From contig NZ_FOZW01000013.1 of the NCBI RefSeq assembly GCF_900116195.1, positions 124,001 through 188,000 of the forward strand: DNA of 64,000 nucleotides. The letters run 5' to 3'. The stretch comes from Alloyangia pacifica. GTDB lineage: Bacteria > Pseudomonadota > Alphaproteobacteria > Rhodobacterales > Rhodobacteraceae. Below the pieces are notes generated by a model, which saw only the letters and a program-made list of their open reading frames with translations, did no database searches and was not told where the DNA came from. The translations under genes were made by a program, and so were the position numbers. Position 1 is the first letter of the stretch; each line of letters opens with the position of its first letter. Shown in pieces: positions 9,890 to 17,332 of this stretch.

Positions 9890-11014
9890 ATGGCGCTGCG
9901 CAAGGATGTGGACCCGACGGGTCTCGACGAATTCTCGGTGGTCTTCACGGATCGCTCGCTCAACCACATGTCGGCGGCCTTCCAGGAGGTGATGCGCGAT
10001 ATCTCGGCAGGGCTGCGCGAGGTCTACGGGGCGGACGGAATCGCCGTGGTGCCGGGTGGCGGCAGCTACGGGATGGAGGCGGTCGCCCGCCAGTTCGGCC
10101 GCGGCGCCAAGGCGCTGGTGGTGCGCAACGGCTGGTTCTCTTTCCGTTGGAGCCAGATCTTCGAGGCTGGCGGTTTCGGCGGCGACGTCACCGTGATGAA
10201 GGCCCGCGCCACCGGCAACGGCGCGCAGGCGCCCTTCGCCCCGGCGCCGATCGAGGAGGTGACTGCAAAGATCCGTGAAGAGCAGCCCGATATCGTCTTC
10301 GCCCCGCACGTGGAGACCGCCGCCGGGATCATCCTGCCCGACGACTACGTCACCGCGCTGGCCGCGGCGGCGCATGAGGTCGGCGCGCTGATGGTGCTCG
10401 ACTGCATCGCTTCGGGCTGCGCCTGGGTCGACATGAAGGAGACCGGCGTCGACGTGCTGCTGTCGGCACCGCAGAAGGGCTGGAGCTCGACCCCCTGCGC
10501 GGGCCTGGTGATGATGTCCGAGCGCGCGCTGGCGCGTCTCGAAGAGACCACCTCGGACAGCTTCGCGCTGGATCTCAAGAAGTGGCGCCAGATCACCGCG
10601 GCCTACGAGGCGGGTGGCCACGCATACCACGCCACAATGCCCACGGACGGGCTGCGCATGTTCCGCGACGCAATGAACGAGACCCGCGCGTTCGGATTTG
10701 CCGAGGCCAAGGCGGCACAGTTCGAACTGGGCCAGAAGGTGCGCGCGCTGCTGGCGTCGAAAGGCGTGGTGTCGGTCGCCGCCGAGGGCTTCGGTGCGCC
10801 GGGCGTGGTGGTCAGCTACACCTCCGATCCCGAGGTTCAGTCGGGCCGCGCCTTTGCCGCCAAGGGCACGCAGATCGCCGCCGGCGTGCCGCTGCAGGTG
10901 GACGAGCCCGCGGGCTTCTCGACCTTCCGTCTCGGTCTCTTCGGCCTCGACAAGCTCAAGGACGTGGATGCCACGGTGGCGCGTCTCGAGACGGTGATGG
11001 CCGAGGTTCTCTGA
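9890..11014 (+). CDS. Class V PLP-dependent aminotransferase (alanine/serine-glyoxylate type)
   Basis: 374 residues of fold-type I, class V. The phosphate-binding stretch VPGGGSYGMEAVARQ lies near residue 55. The catalytic lysine is in LLSAPQKGWSSTPCAG (Lys196), and the PLP-ring Asp is in ALMVLDCIASG. The AAGGAGGTGG ribosome binding site just upstream fixes the start at MALRKDV, so the longer frame is not used. Family members use alanine, serine, aspartate or phosphonate amines with glyoxylate or pyruvate; the exact substrate is unknown. Two Lrp regulators directly upstream suggest amino-acid-responsive control. Confidence 0.85.
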   Translation: MALRKDVDPTGLDEFSVVFTDRSLNHMSAAFQEVMRDISAGLREVYGADGIAVVPGGGSYGMEAVARQFGRGAKALVVRNGWFSFRWSQIFEAGGFGGDVTVMKARATGNGAQAPFAPAPIEEVTAKIREEQPDIVFAPHVETAAGIILPDDYVTALAAAAHEVGALMVLDCIASGCAWVDMKETGVDVLLSAPQKGWSSTPCAGLVMMSERALARLEETTSDSFALDLKKWRQITAAYEAGGHAYHATMPTDGLRMFRDAMNETRAFGFAEAKAAQFELGQKVRALLASKGVVSVAAEGFGAPGVVVSYTSDPEVQSGRAFAAKGTQIAAGVPLQVDEPAGFSTFRLGLFGLDKLKDVDATVARLETVMAEVL

Positions 11015-11043
11015 CCCCGGTATGAGCTTGGGGCGTCCGGTGG

Positions 11044-11706
11044 TCAGAGACCGAAACCGGGCGTCCCCTCCAGATCCTTCAGCGCGGCGAGCACGATGTC
11101 GCGGGTGGTGTTCACGTGCTCTCGCGCTGCCATCTCGGCGCGCTCGGGATCGGCCTCCGCGATCGCGGTGAAGATGGCGCGGTGCTGCGCCTGCATCACG
11201 ACGATCTGCTCGGCCGAGAACATGACCGGCAGGCGCAGCTGCCAGTGCTGGAACAGCGTTTTTTCCCAGAACTCCGTAATGAAACGGTTGTCGGCGGCGG
11301 CAGCGATGACCTCGTGGAAGCGGACGTTGTGCTTGTTCAACTCACCGCGCGTGATCTCGGGCCAGGTTTCCATTGCGGTGCAGAGGTCTTCCAACTCGCG
11401 GAGCCGCTCCGGCGGGCAGGCGCGGGCGGCGAGCGCAGCCAGCGTGCCCTCTGAGATGGCGCGTGCGTCGAAAAGCCGGGGCAGGTCGGACGGATCGGTC
11501 TCGGCCACGTACCAGCCGTGGTTGCGCTCCACGAGACCCTCGCCCTGCAGCAGCAGCAGCGCCTCGCGCAGGGGCGTGCGACCGAGGCCGAGAATCTCTT
11601 CGAGCCGGTCTTCCAGCAACCTCTCGCCGGGCCGGAAGTCCCCTCCGATGATCATGGATTTGAGCCGGCGCACCGATTGCCGGAATTTCGTAGTTTTCTG
11701 TGTCAT
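11044..11706 (-). CDS. GntR family regulator with FCD ligand domain
   Basis: 220 residues. The winged HTH is N-terminal (RLLEDRLEEILGLGRTPLREALLLLQGEGLV, about 30-60), followed by the all-helical FCD domain. The metal/ligand-binding His residues fit the expected places (NVRFHEVI, QHRAIF, AREHVNTT). It is divergent from the ABC importer operon that starts 240 bp away and is its most likely regulator, probably as a ligand-released repressor. Confidence 0.9.
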   Translation of the reverse strand: MTQKTTKFRQSVRRLKSMIIGGDFRPGERLLEDRLEEILGLGRTPLREALLLLQGEGLVERNHGWYVAETDPSDLPRLFDARAISEGTLAALAARACPPERLRELEDLCTAMETWPEITRGELNKHNVRFHEVIAAAADNRFITEFWEKTLFQHWQLRLPVMFSAEQIVVMQAQHRAIFTAIAEADPERAEMAAREHVNTTRDIVLAALKDLEGTPGFGL

Positions 11707-11895
11707 CAGCTTCTTGCCCTGTTCCGGGAGACCTTAGAGAAAGGGTCGGACGAGGTCACGCCTCAATGGCAGACGTGCAAAGGGATCGGAGATGTGGTGC
11801 CTCGACAGTATCGCCGCGTCATCCGCGTTGATTTCACGGCAGCAACTCCCCTTGCCGGAGAACCTGCGGAAAACTGGCGCGCAACGCGGATATTA

Positions 11896-11915
11896 ATACG
11901 GATTTTTTTACGTAT
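11896..11915. promoter_or_regulatory. ATACG-N10-CGTAT inverted repeat upstream of the importer operon
   Basis: A 5-bp inverted repeat with a T-rich spacer, in the only AT-rich part of the GntR/importer divergent region, 32 bp before the solute-binding-protein start. It overlaps the likely promoter. It is a candidate operator for the divergent GntR or for the Lrp protein at 16.5 kb, whose own promoter shares the string TATATTTTT (here 11913-11921). Confidence 0.35.
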
Positions 11916-11946
11916 ATTTTTCTTGTCCAACTACGAGGCAAGCAAA

Positions 11947-13059
11947 ATGACAAGAACCACTCCCGCACTCGCTACGCTGCTGGCGGCCACGACGCTGCTC
12001 AGCGCGCCGGCCGCCCTGGCCGAGATCACCCTCGGCGCGGTGATCCCGCTGTCGGGCTCGAACGCAACCCCGGGCGAGGACCAGCGCCGCGGCATCGAGA
12101 TCGCCGTGAAGGAAATCAATGCGGCCGGAGGCGTGCTCGGCGAGCCGCTGAAGGTCATCGTCGAGGACAGCGCCGGCAAGCCGCAGACCGCCATCGACGC
12201 GGCGCGCAAGCTCGTCACCGTCGACGAGGTTCCGCTGGTGATCGGCTCCTACTCCTCGGGCATCACCCTGCCGATGGGCGAGTATCTCGTGCAGGAAGGC
12301 ATCCCGCACCTGAACCCGGCCTCGACCTCGGGCCTCGTGCGCAATATCGGCGACAGTTCCTTCTCGATGGTCGGTCTCGACAACGTCTCTACCGAATTCG
12401 CGGCCAAGGAAGTCATCGCCAATGGCTGGAAGAACGTCGCCGTTCTGGCGGTGAACAACGCCTTCGGCCAGGGCGTGGCGCAGGAGTTCCAGAAGCACCT
12501 CGAGGCGATGGGCGGCGGGGTCAAGACCTCGGTGCTGTTCACCGGCGGCCAGCCCTCCTACCGTCGCGAGCTGCAGCAGCTCGAGGCCACCGACCCGGAT
12601 GCCTATGTCTTCACCGCCTACGGCACCGACGCCGCGCTGATCATGCAGGAGAGCTTCGAGCTCGGTCTTCAGGAAGATGCGCCCTGGTATTCGATCCTGA
12701 TCACCATGATGAACAAGGACACCGCGCCCGAGTTCAAGCAGGGGCTGAGCGGCATGGACGTGGGCTACCTCGGCGCGGGCGGCGAGGGTTATGCCGCCAC
12801 CTACGAGGCCGACTACGGCGAGACCTTCCTGTCGGCCTACGGCGGTTATGCCCATGACGCGGTGCTCTTTGCTGCCAAGGCGATCGAGAAGGCCGGCTCC
12901 ACCGACAAGCAGGCGCTGCTGACCGCCATCCGCGCGCTCGGCGACGAGGGCTTCACCGGTGCCACCGGCGAGATCAAGCTCGACGCGAACGGCCAGCGGA
13001 TGTCGCAGCCTTACCTCAAGTTCAAGGTCGAGGGGAACGATCTGGTCCAGATGGACTGA
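11947..13059 (+). CDS. Branched-chain amino-acid/amide-type ABC transporter solute-binding protein
   Basis: 370 residues. A Sec signal peptide (TLLAATTLLSAPAALA) is cleaved near residue 22, followed by a type I periplasmic-binding fold of the LivJ kind. Family signatures are ITLGAVIPLSG, GVLGEPLKVIVEDSAG and the hinge segment IGSYSSGITLPMGEY. The ATG after the GAGG site is used; the frame extends far upstream only by chance. It is the receptor for the LivHMGF-type importer encoded next. The ligand could be an amino acid, amide or urea-like compound. Confidence 0.9.
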   Translation: MTRTTPALATLLAATTLLSAPAALAEITLGAVIPLSGSNATPGEDQRRGIEIAVKEINAAGGVLGEPLKVIVEDSAGKPQTAIDAARKLVTVDEVPLVIGSYSSGITLPMGEYLVQEGIPHLNPASTSGLVRNIGDSSFSMVGLDNVSTEFAAKEVIANGWKNVAVLAVNNAFGQGVAQEFQKHLEAMGGGVKTSVLFTGGQPSYRRELQQLEATDPDAYVFTAYGTDAALIMQESFELGLQEDAPWYSILITMMNKDTAPEFKQGLSGMDVGYLGAGGEGYAATYEADYGETFLSAYGGYAHDAVLFAAKAIEKAGSTDKQALLTAIRALGDEGFTGATGEIKLDANGQRMSQPYLKFKVEGNDLVQMD

Positions 13060-13088
13060 TCCACCCTTGTCGCGCGGCGTGGTTTGCT

Positions 13089-13135
13089 CCCGCGCCGCCA
13101 AGGACCCGCGCCGTTTTTCCCTTTGGCGGCGCGGG
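13089..13135 (+). other. Intercistronic stem-loop after the solute-binding-protein gene
   Basis: CCCGCGCCGCCAA-GG pairs with CC-TTTGGCGGCGCGGG (13-bp continuous stem, one bulged A, 2 more pairs) around a 16-nt loop. It lies between the receptor gene and the first permease gene and lacks a T-tract. It is therefore more likely an mRNA 3'-end stabiliser or partial attenuator, giving more receptor than permease, than a full terminator. Confidence 0.7.
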
Positions 13136-13176
13136 TCGCGATTTCGCCCCTCCTCCCGGGGCCAACGAGAGACACC

Positions 13177-14070
13177 ATGATTCAATTCCTGATCGACACG
13201 ATCATCCGGGCGCTGGACCTCGCCCTGATCGCGGTCGCGCTGAGCGGAGTATACTCCCTCATCAAGTTCCCCAACGTCGCCCTGGTCCAATACGCGGTGG
13301 TCGGCGCTTTCGTCGGCATGCTGCTGCAACAGGCGGGTCTGCCGCTGGTTCTGGCGCTGCCGGTTTCGGCCATCTTCGTCGGCCTGGTCGCCGTGATCTT
13401 CAACGTGCTGCTCTTCGAGCGGCTGCTCACCGAGGGGTCGGCCATCGCGCTGATCGGCTCGCTGGCGCTGTCGATGATCCTCTCGGCGGTCTTCCTGCTG
13501 GCCTTCGGTCCGGCGGCCTACCGCTTCGACCTCGCCGTTGCACCGGCCATGCGCGTGCTCGGCGCGCGGATCACGGTGCACCAGCTCTCGACGCTGGCGA
13601 TCACCGTGGCGGCGCTCGGTGGCTTTGCGGCAATTCTGTTCTTCACCCGGCTCGGCCGCGAGATGCGCGCCACGGCCACCAACAAGGTGCTGGCCTCGGC
13701 CAGCGGCATCGACACCCGGCGGGTGATCAATGCCACGGTGTTCCTGTCGGGCGTGCTGGCGGCGCTTGGCGGCATGACTCTGGCGATGCGGGGGTCGGTC
13801 TCTATCGATCTGGGCACGCAGATGCTTCTGCCGGTCTTCGCCGCGGCCATTCTCGGCGGTCTCGGCAATGCGCTTGGCGCCATCGCCGGCGCCTTGGTGA
13901 TCTCGGCCGCCGAGACCTTCGTGACCAACACCAACTTCGGTGTCCTCACAGGGACCGATTTCCTGTTCCTGCCCGCCAGCTACGCCCAGACCGCCAGCTT
14001 CGCGCTGCTCGTCGGCTTCCTGCTGCTGCGCCCCTCGGGGCTGTTCACCAGCGAGGTGTCGCGTGTCTGA
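13177..14070 (+). CDS. livH: ABC transporter permease, LivH type
   Basis: 297 residues, hydrophobic, with the family start FLIDTIIRALDLALIAVALSGVYSL and the conserved GLGNALGAIAGALVI segment of branched-chain-type permeases. The GAGA-containing leader and homologous N-terminus fix the start at MIQFLID. It forms the membrane channel together with the LivM protein, whose gene overlaps its 3' end by 8 bp. Confidence 0.9.
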   Translation: MIQFLIDTIIRALDLALIAVALSGVYSLIKFPNVALVQYAVVGAFVGMLLQQAGLPLVLALPVSAIFVGLVAVIFNVLLFERLLTEGSAIALIGSLALSMILSAVFLLAFGPAAYRFDLAVAPAMRVLGARITVHQLSTLAITVAALGGFAAILFFTRLGREMRATATNKVLASASGIDTRRVINATVFLSGVLAALGGMTLAMRGSVSIDLGTQMLLPVFAAAILGGLGNALGAIAGALVISAAETFVTNTNFGVLTGTDFLFLPASYAQTASFALLVGFLLLRPSGLFTSEVSRV

Positions 14071-14953
14071 GTTCCTGATCCACGTCGCCGCAGTCTCCTG
14101 CCTCTATGGCATTCTCGCACTGGCACTGAACCTGCAGATGGGCTTTTCCGGCCTCGTCAACTTCGGCCTCATCGCGCTCTTTGGCTGCGGCACCTACGGC
14201 GCGGCCTTCGCCCACCTCTGGGGCTGGCCGCCGCTGGCCGGGCTGGCACTCGGGCTGATCTTCGCCGCGCTCATGGGGCTGTTCTTCGCCCGGCTCGGCG
14301 CGCGCATGTCCGAGGACTACTGGGGCATCGCCACGCTCTCGCTGGCCGAGATCATGCGGCTGGTCTTCACCAACGAGCAGGCGCTCGCGGGCGGGGCGCA
14401 GGGCGTCTCGGGCCTGCCGGTGAGCTTCGCCGGGCTGGCCGGGCAGGGCGCGGGGCTGAGCCGCCTGGCCCTCTACGCTGCGCTGCTCGCCGCGGCCTTC
14501 GTGCTGTGCCAGCGGATCACCCGCTCGGGTTTCGGCATGGCGCTCAAGATGATGCGCGAGGAGCCGCAACTGGCCCGCGCGCTTGGCTACGATCTCGGGC
14601 GGATGCGGGCCATCGTCATGGTGATCTCCTCGCTGATGGCGGCGGTGGCGGGCTTTCTCTACGCCCACTACCTGTCCTTCGTCGGCCCCGAGCAGCTGAT
14701 GAGCCACGAGACCTTCCTGATCTGGTCGATGGTGATCATCGGCGGCATCGCCAACAACTGGGGCGTGGTCGCGGGGGCCTTCCTGATGCAATTCGCGCTG
14801 GCCTACGTGCCTTTCGTCAAGGACTGGCTCGACATGCCCAGCGATTTCGTCGCCGCGACACGGCTGGTGATCGTTGGCGGCGGTATCCTCGCCTTCCTCA
14901 TCTGGCGCCCCAAGGGGCTTTTCCCCGAACGTATCGGAGGCTCCCATGGCTGA
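14063..14953 (+). CDS. livM: ABC transporter permease, LivM type
   Basis: 296 residues, GTG start within the end of livH. Typical LivM motifs are ILALALNLQMGFSGLVNFG near the N-terminus, LARALGYDLGRMRA (EAA-like loop) and MVIIGGIANNWGVVAGAF. It is the second membrane subunit of the importer. The 8-bp overlaps on both sides point to translational coupling across the operon. Confidence 0.9.
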   Translation: MSEFLIHVAAVSCLYGILALALNLQMGFSGLVNFGLIALFGCGTYGAAFAHLWGWPPLAGLALGLIFAALMGLFFARLGARMSEDYWGIATLSLAEIMRLVFTNEQALAGGAQGVSGLPVSFAGLAGQGAGLSRLALYAALLAAAFVLCQRITRSGFGMALKMMREEPQLARALGYDLGRMRAIVMVISSLMAAVAGFLYAHYLSFVGPEQLMSHETFLIWSMVIIGGIANNWGVVAGAFLMQFALAYVPFVKDWLDMPSDFVAATRLVIVGGGILAFLIWRPKGLFPERIGGSHG

Positions 14954-15704
14954 TCCCCTGCTGCAACTCGACGGGCTGTCCAAGGCCTTTGGCGCGCATC
15001 AGGTGCTGGACGGGATCGCCGCCAGCATCGCCCCCGGAGAGATCGTCGGCCTCTTGGGGCCGAACGGTTCGGGCAAGTCGACGCTGCTCAACGCCATCTC
15101 CGGCTTTCTCGCGCCGGACGGGGGCGCGGTGACCATCGCCGGGCGCGACATCACCGGGCTCCCGGCGCATGAGGTGACACGGGCGGGGCTCGCGCGGACC
15201 TTCCAGCTGCCCTCGATGCCGACCCGAATGACGACGCGAGAAGTGCTTGCCGCCGGCGACGTATCGGCTGGCTCGGCGCGCAACATGCTGAGGGGCGCGG
15301 CGCAGGACCAGCGCATCGATCAGCTGCTCGAGATGTTCCGACTGAGCCATGTCGCGAAGCTGCCCGCGAGCGCGCTTTCGGGCGGGCAGAAGAAGCTGCT
15401 ATCGGTGGCGCTGGCCCTGCGCGGCGCGCCGAAGCTCCTGTGCCTCGACGAGCCCACGGCGGGTGTGCACCCCGAGCTGCGCAGCGAGATGATCACCATC
15501 CTGCGCCGTGCCGCGCGCGACGGCACGACGCTGCTGGTGATCGAACATGACATGCTCTTCATCCGCCAGCTCTGCAGCCGCTGCATCGTGCTCGACCGGG
15601 GCCAGCTCATTGCCGACTGCGCCCCCGAGGAACTGGAGAAGAACGCCGCCGTGGTCGAGGCCTACCTCGGCAAGTCGGTTGAGAAAGGAAAGACCGCAAG
15701 ATGA
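14946..15704 (+). CDS. livG: ABC transporter ATPase, LivG type
   Basis: 252 residues. Walker A is GPNGSGKST, the signature is LSGGQKKLLSVA, Walker B is LLCLDEPTAGV and the switch His is in VIEHDM. The A-loop and the insertion before the signature fit the LivG branch. The start at MADPLLQ overlaps livM by 8 bp with the GGAGG of the upstream gene as ribosome binding site. It couples ATP hydrolysis to transport together with LivF. Confidence 0.93.
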   Translation: MADPLLQLDGLSKAFGAHQVLDGIAASIAPGEIVGLLGPNGSGKSTLLNAISGFLAPDGGAVTIAGRDITGLPAHEVTRAGLARTFQLPSMPTRMTTREVLAAGDVSAGSARNMLRGAAQDQRIDQLLEMFRLSHVAKLPASALSGGQKKLLSVALALRGAPKLLCLDEPTAGVHPELRSEMITILRRAARDGTTLLVIEHDMLFIRQLCSRCIVLDRGQLIADCAPEELEKNAAVVEAYLGKSVEKGKTAR

Positions 15705-16423
15705 TCGAGGTTCAAGACATCCGCGCCGGATACGGCGACGGGCCCGACATTCTCGGGGGCATCTCGATGCATGCCCATGCCCGCGAGATCGTCACCATCC
15801 TCGGCCCCAACGGCTGCGGCAAGTCGACCCTGCTGAAGACGGTGGCAGGCTTCGTGACGCCGCGCGCCGGCACGGTGCGGATCGACGGGCAACACGCAGA
15901 GGCGGTGCCGATCCATGAAAAGGTGCGTCACCATGGTGTCGGATACGTGCCGCAGACCGACAACGTCTTCCGCACGATGAGCGTAGCCGAGAACCTGCTG
16001 ATGGGGGCGCGCGATCTCGATCGGCAGACCCGGGAGGAACGTCTGGATGCGGTGATGGCGCAATATCCCTCGCTGGCCAACAAGCGGCGGCGCAAGGCCT
16101 CGGCCCTCTCCGGGGGCGAGCGGCAGATCCTGTCGCTGGCGCGCGCGCTGATGGCCGGGCCGCGGATCCTGCTGCTCGACGAGCCGTCGGCGGGGCTGTC
16201 TCCGGCGATGATGCATGACGTTTTCGACGCCATCGCCCGCATCCGTGATGAACAGGATATGTGTATCCTGATGGTCGAGCAGAACGCCTTCGAAGGGTTG
16301 TCCATTTCGGATCGGGCCTATGTGCTCAACCTCGGCAAGGTGGCGCTGACTGCACAGGCGCAGGCATTGCTGAACGATCCGGCGATGGAGCGGCTCTATC
16401 TTGGCGGTGCGCCGGCCGAATGA
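15701..16423 (+). CDS. livF: ABC transporter ATPase, LivF type
   Basis: 240 residues, with Walker A GPNGCGKST, signature LSGGERQILSLA, Walker B ILLLDEPSAGLSP and switch His region MVEQNAF (Gln instead of His, normal for LivF). It overlaps livG by 4 bp (ATGA). It is the last gene of the importer operon, with the convergent lrp gene following after 37 bp. Confidence 0.93.
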   Translation: MIEVQDIRAGYGDGPDILGGISMHAHAREIVTILGPNGCGKSTLLKTVAGFVTPRAGTVRIDGQHAEAVPIHEKVRHHGVGYVPQTDNVFRTMSVAENLLMGARDLDRQTREERLDAVMAQYPSLANKRRRKASALSGGERQILSLARALMAGPRILLLDEPSAGLSPAMMHDVFDAIARIRDEQDMCILMVEQNAFEGLSISDRAYVLNLGKVALTAQAQALLNDPAMERLYLGGAPAE

Positions 16424-16460
16424 CACTCCGGCGGGCCGCAAGCAGAAAAGTCCCGGGCCG

Positions 16461-16928
16461 TCACCCGGCGATCTTCAGCGGCCCGTCGTTCTTCAGCTCT
16501 TCCATCACCACGTAGGTCCGCGTCTCGATCACCCCGGGCCAGGACATGATCACGTCGCCGAGGAACCGCCGGTATTCTTCCATGGCGTGAAAGCGCGTCT
16601 TCACAAGGTAATCGAGCCCGCCCGCCACCATGTGGCATTCGATCACCTCAGGCGTCGTCTGCACCGCCTTCTTGAACTTCTCGAAAACCTGCGGCGTGGT
16701 CTTGTCGAGCTTGATCTGGATGAACACCAGCATTTCGAGCCCAAGCTTCTGCGGGTCGAGCCGCGCGCCATAGCTGAGGATGACGCCTTCGCGCTGGAGC
16801 CGCCGTAGCCGATCGCTCATCGAGGTGGCAGGAATGCCCACGCGCGTTGCCAGCTCGGAATTGGTGATCCGGCCATCGCGTTGCAGGATCTCCAGGATCC
16901 TGCGGCTGATCTTGTCGAAAACGGCCAT
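16461..16928 (-). CDS. Lrp/AsnC family transcriptional regulator
   Basis: 155 residues. The HTH is at about 20-42 (TNSELATRVGIPATSMSDRL) and the RAM domain follows (LEMLVFIQIKLD; ECHMVAGGLDYLVKTR). It is a classical stand-alone Lrp of normal length. It is convergent with the livHMGF importer operon and preceded by an 18-bp AT palindrome, so autoregulation is likely. It may also control the importer, since a TATATTTTT string recurs in that promoter. Confidence 0.92.
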   Translation of the reverse strand: MAVFDKISRRILEILQRDGRITNSELATRVGIPATSMSDRLRRLQREGVILSYGARLDPQKLGLEMLVFIQIKLDKTTPQVFEKFKKAVQTTPEVIECHMVAGGLDYLVKTRFHAMEEYRRFLGDVIMSWPGVIETRTYVVMEELKNDGPLKIAG

Positions 16929-16957
16929 ATGTCCTGTCCCATCCGATGCGCGTACGA

Positions 16958-16975
16958 ATAAAAATATATTTTTAT
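16958..16975. promoter_or_regulatory. 18-bp perfect AT palindrome upstream of lrp
   Basis: ATAAAAATATATTTTTAT, a perfect palindrome made only of A/T in a high-GC genome, centred about 38 bp upstream of the lrp ATG. It is a likely promoter/operator for autoregulation by the Lrp protein. Confidence 0.6.
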
Positions 16976-17332
16976 GGATATCGTGTTCCCGTCAATATCT
17001 GTCGTCAGGTCACGCGCTGCGCGGCCTGCGTGCTGCTTGGGGACGGGGCAGGACTCCCGCCGCTGTGTGGGCGGGAAAATCGAGGTGCGGAAATCAGGGT
17101 GGGGAAATGTCTAAGGGAGAGCAAGGCCTGCCCGGCAAGGAGCCCCCGGAAGCAGGGTGACGCCGGGCAGACCCTGAAACCGCAAGCATGGCCGGACCAA
17201 GATGGCCGCACCCGGGATCAGTGGCGGAGCTTTGCGGGACGGAAGCTGCCCTGTGCTCCGGACCAGAGGCTGCACCGAGATTCACCACCAATTGTTGCAA
17301 AACAGAAATTCGGGCCGCAGGTCCACGTCCGC
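16976..17332. other. Intergenic region without a clear gene
   Basis: About 360 bp between the lrp promoter and the 3' end of the winged-helix regulator. No ORF with a good ribosome binding site was seen. Two hairpin-forming repeats are present: CCCGCC/GGCGGG at 17056-17075, and CTGCCCGGC/GCCGGGCAG at 17128-17170 with a 25-nt loop. A small RNA or attenuator is possible but not shown. Confidence 0.35.

Noticed and set aside
11009-11049. CTCTGACC/GGTCAGAG inverted repeat between aminotransferase and gntR as a terminator
   Set aside because: Both arms are simply the Leu-stop ends of two convergent genes. The loop is 25 nt and no T-tract follows.
11518-11946. A long N-terminal extension of the branched-chain-type receptor
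   Set aside because: It would run antisense through gntR, and the Sec signal peptide must be at the start of the protein.
17041-17200. Possible cobalamin riboswitch (CCCGCCGCTGTG and nearby G-rich/C-rich boxes)
   Set aside because: Only one short box resembles the riboswitch core. The other conserved boxes are missing, and no B12-related gene starts downstream on either strand.
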